Below are positions 14,866 through 16,046 of a DNA stretch of 16,046 nt, in pieces. Each line of letters starts with the position of its first letter. Positions within the stretch are counted from its first letter, which is position 1. Source of the stretch: JADGGV01 sp035715725 (GTDB lineage Bacteria; Gemmatimonadota; Gemmatimonadetes; Longimicrobiales; RSA9); assembly GCA_035715725.1 (NCBI GenBank), contig DASTKT010000218.1:1-16046 (forward strand). Reading direction: 5' to 3'. Under the pieces are notes generated by a model. The model worked only from the letters and a program-made list of their open reading frames with translations, was not told the origin of the DNA and did not search any database. The translations under genes were made by a program, and so were the position numbers.

Positions 14866-14892
14866 GGGTCGGGGTAGGGGCAGGGGTACGGG
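14866..14892 (+). other. G-quadruplex motif
   Basis: Five runs of guanine (GGG 14866-14868, GGGG 14871-14874, GGGG 14877-14880, GGGG 14883-14886, GGG 14890-14892) are separated by only 2-3 nt (TC, TA, CA, TAC). This satisfies the strict intramolecular quadruplex pattern with very short loops. It starts 22 nt after the permease stop, in the gap between two convergent genes, so both the DNA strand and the 3' end of the permease mRNA could fold. Confidence 0.75.
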
Positions 14893-14963
14893 TACGTAGA
14901 AAGCCGGAGTGCGTGGAGGACGGGGTGGCCCCGCGGGGGCCGAGCGCGCGGCGCCGGCCTGCC

Positions 14964-15150
14964 GCGCGCCCCGCGGCGCGCAGCGCCGCGACAGCCGCGC
15001 AGCCGGCGTGCGCTCGCCGCAGGCGAGCGACAGCGGCAGCGTGCGGCGCGCCGCAGGCGCGACGACAGGGAACCGTGCGCGGCCGAAGGCCGCTACAGCG
15101 AGCGACGCGAGCGTGCGCGAGCCGCCAGGCGAGCGACAGCGCAGCGTGCG
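14964..15150. repeat. Array of short GC hairpins / degenerate tandem palindromic repeat
   Basis: Perfect hairpins follow one another: 14964-14981 (GCGCGCC-CCGC-GGCGCGC), 15011-15029 (CGCTCGCC-GCA-GGCGAGCG), 15047-15061 (CGCGCC-GCA-GGCGCG) and 15079-15093 (GCGGCC-GAA-GGCCGC). A further unit, about 15116-15150, keeps the right half of the second one but has lost the pairing left half: 15022-15045 and 15128-15150 match except for one missing base. An ACAG word follows the units at about 14991, 15030, 15065, 15095 and 15136, giving a spacing of 30-41 nt. Stem sequences differ while the CC-GNA-GG tips are kept, so pairing is conserved more than sequence. It fills the gap between convergent genes and shows no credible coding frame. 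Confidence 0.65.
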
Positions 15151-15174
15151 CCGCGCCGCCCCCGCGAGCCGGAC

Positions 15175-15813
15175 CTACTGCGGCGTCCAGCGCGGCGCGG
15201 CGGTGAAGAGGCCGTCGACGAAGCCGATGCGGTAGGCGAGGTAGGCGCCGAACGCGAGGCTGACGGCGCCGGAGGCGGTGCGGATCCAGCGCTGCATCCC
15301 CGCGACGCGGGTGGCCGCGATGGCCGCCGGCGCGGCGATCCCGACCGTGACGAGCGCCATGCCGCCGATGGTGCCGGCGCCGAAGACGATGAGGTAGAGC
15401 AGCGCCCAGCGCGGGTCGTCGATGAGCGGGAGGATCAGCAGCGTGGCGGCCGCCGAGCCCGCCAGGCCATGGACGATGCCCACGAAGAACGGACGCATCG
15501 TCGCCAGGGGGGATGGAGCGGCCTGCACGTTCAGCAGGTTCAGGAGCCCGAGCACGATCAGCATCAGCGCCACGGTGAACTCCATGGACAGCCCGAGGCG
15601 CGCGCTGAACGCCAGCTTGAAGAGGATGATCGCGCCGCCCACCGCGAAGATCGTGAGCGTGTGGCCGACGCCCCAGAGCGCACCGATCCGGCTCGCCCGC
15701 CACGCCGACCGCTCCCGGCTAACGATCGTGCTCACCGCGACGATGTGGTCCGGATCCGTGGCATGCCGCATCCCCAGCAGGAAGCTGACGATGAATGTGA
15801 GGAGGAGGTCCAT
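15175..15813 (-). CDS. NiCoT/UreH-like nickel-cobalt transporter family membrane protein
   Basis: The 212-residue protein has about six membrane helices and moves or binds Ni2+/Co2+ at the inner membrane, by family inference. The first helix carries the family signature H-X4-D-H: His17, Asp22 and His23 in LGMRHATDPDHIVAVSTIVSRE. The second carries WGVGHTLTIFAVGG, and a later helix has the repeated motif FVGIVHGLAGSAAATLLIL. The rest are about residues 80-98 (FTVALMLIVLGLLNLL), LLYLIVFGAGTIGGMALVTVGI and a C-terminal AVSLAFGAYLAYRIGF. It is shorter than HoxN/NixA (over 300 residues) and closer in size to UreH/HupE-type members. GGAG lies 9 nt before the ATG at 15813; an upstream in-frame ATG at 15840 has no ribosome site. 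It is convergent with the permease. No urease or hydrogenase genes are in view. Confidence 0.87.
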   Translation of the reverse strand: MDLLLTFIVSFLLGMRHATDPDHIVAVSTIVSRERSAWRASRIGALWGVGHTLTIFAVGGAIILFKLAFSARLGLSMEFTVALMLIVLGLLNLLNVQAAPSPLATMRPFFVGIVHGLAGSAAATLLILPLIDDPRWALLYLIVFGAGTIGGMALVTVGIAAPAAIAATRVAGMQRWIRTASGAVSLAFGAYLAYRIGFVDGLFTAAPRWTPQ

Positions 15814-15907
15814 CCGGCCCGTCTCCGTGAGCGAACGCATGATCGGCGCGTGAGCCCCCGGGGCCACGCCGTGCGCCAACTTCGCCGGTGCGGGATCTCC
15901 GGACAAT

Positions 15908-15919
15908 GGGGAATTCCCC
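15908..15919. promoter_or_regulatory. 12-bp palindrome upstream of the nickel/cobalt transporter gene
   Basis: GGGGAATTCCCC is a perfect palindrome about 95 bp upstream of the transporter start. It could be a regulator-binding site. It does not resemble the NikR operator that I know. No clear -35/-10 pair was identified around it. Confidence 0.3.
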
Positions 15920-15998
15920 GGCCCGCGAGTCGGGAGGGTCGCGCATGGGGGTCCCCTCGCGGTCGAGCAAGCGCGATGGGCATGGGCGGCGAACGGAA

Positions 15999-16046
15999 TT
16001 TTTCACCGCAGAGGCGCAGAGGGCGCAGAGAACGGCGACGGAAAGC
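15999..16046. repeat. Dispersed repeat arm (repeat family copy 4, cut by window edge)
   Basis: All 48 bases align without gaps to 4028-4075 in copy 1, with 46 identical. The arm starts TTTTTCACCGCAGAGGCGCA. It is in left-arm orientation, so an inverted partner is expected beyond the right edge. It lies upstream of the transporter gene, not behind a stop codon as copies 1 and 2 do. Confidence 0.8.

Noticed and set aside
14964..15150. CRISPR array
   Set aside because: The units are degenerate palindromes at uneven 30-41-nt spacing, with no constant repeat, no unique spacers and no cas genes.

Overview
This is a roughly 70% G+C bacterial window. A SusC/SusD outer-membrane uptake pair, an ADOP-type FtsX/MacB permease, many lipoproteins and short dispersed intergenic repeats occur together. 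That combination points to a Gram-negative (diderm) lineage such as Gemmatimonadota; this is inference, and Acidobacteriota or a high-GC Bacteroidota relative is not excluded. There are ten protein genes, one cut by the left edge. No tRNA, rRNA, CRISPR array, transposase or phage gene was found.

Layout. 1-3757 (minus strand): a SusC-type TonB-dependent receptor followed by a truncated SusD-like lipoprotein. 3758-4405: an intergenic stretch holding a 383-bp element with long inverted-repeat ends. 4406-4678 (minus): a 90-residue protein of unknown function. 5081-8528 (plus): a tight three-gene unit of sigma-54 response regulator, membrane histidine kinase and coiled-coil lipoprotein, both junctions being ATGA overlaps. 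8529-9180: intergenic, with a second repeat copy and a promoter-like inverted repeat. 9181-9816 (plus): OmpA/Pal-like lipoprotein. 9950-10333 (plus): stand-alone CheY-like receiver. 10334-10886: intergenic, with hairpins and a third, more diverged repeat pair. 10887-14844 (plus): an ABC-F ATPase and a 653-residue ADOP-like permease. 14845-15174: a G-quadruplex motif and a run of hairpins between convergent genes. 15175-15813 (minus): a NiCoT/UreH-like nickel/cobalt transporter. The right edge cuts through a fourth repeat copy.

How the genes work together. SusC and SusD should form one TonB-powered import complex for an unknown oligomeric substrate; no glycan enzyme is visible to name it. The regulator-kinase-lipoprotein unit has the same three components as enterobacterial GlrR/GlrK/QseG (QseF/E/G) in another order, and suggests envelope sensing coupled to sigma-54 transcription. 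The OmpA-like lipoprotein and the CheY-like protein lie next to each other but are separated by three strong hairpins, so co-transcription is doubtful. The ABC-F protein is probably a ribosome-associated ATPase and not the partner of the permease behind it.

The most notable non-gene signals are: the dispersed paired inverted repeats (TTCACCGCAGAGGCGCAGAG type); the hairpin array and G-quadruplex between convergent genes; the permease that lacks most of its first periplasmic domain; and a shift from G-ending to C-ending codons along each transcription unit. I did not find a clearly new defence or biosynthetic system.
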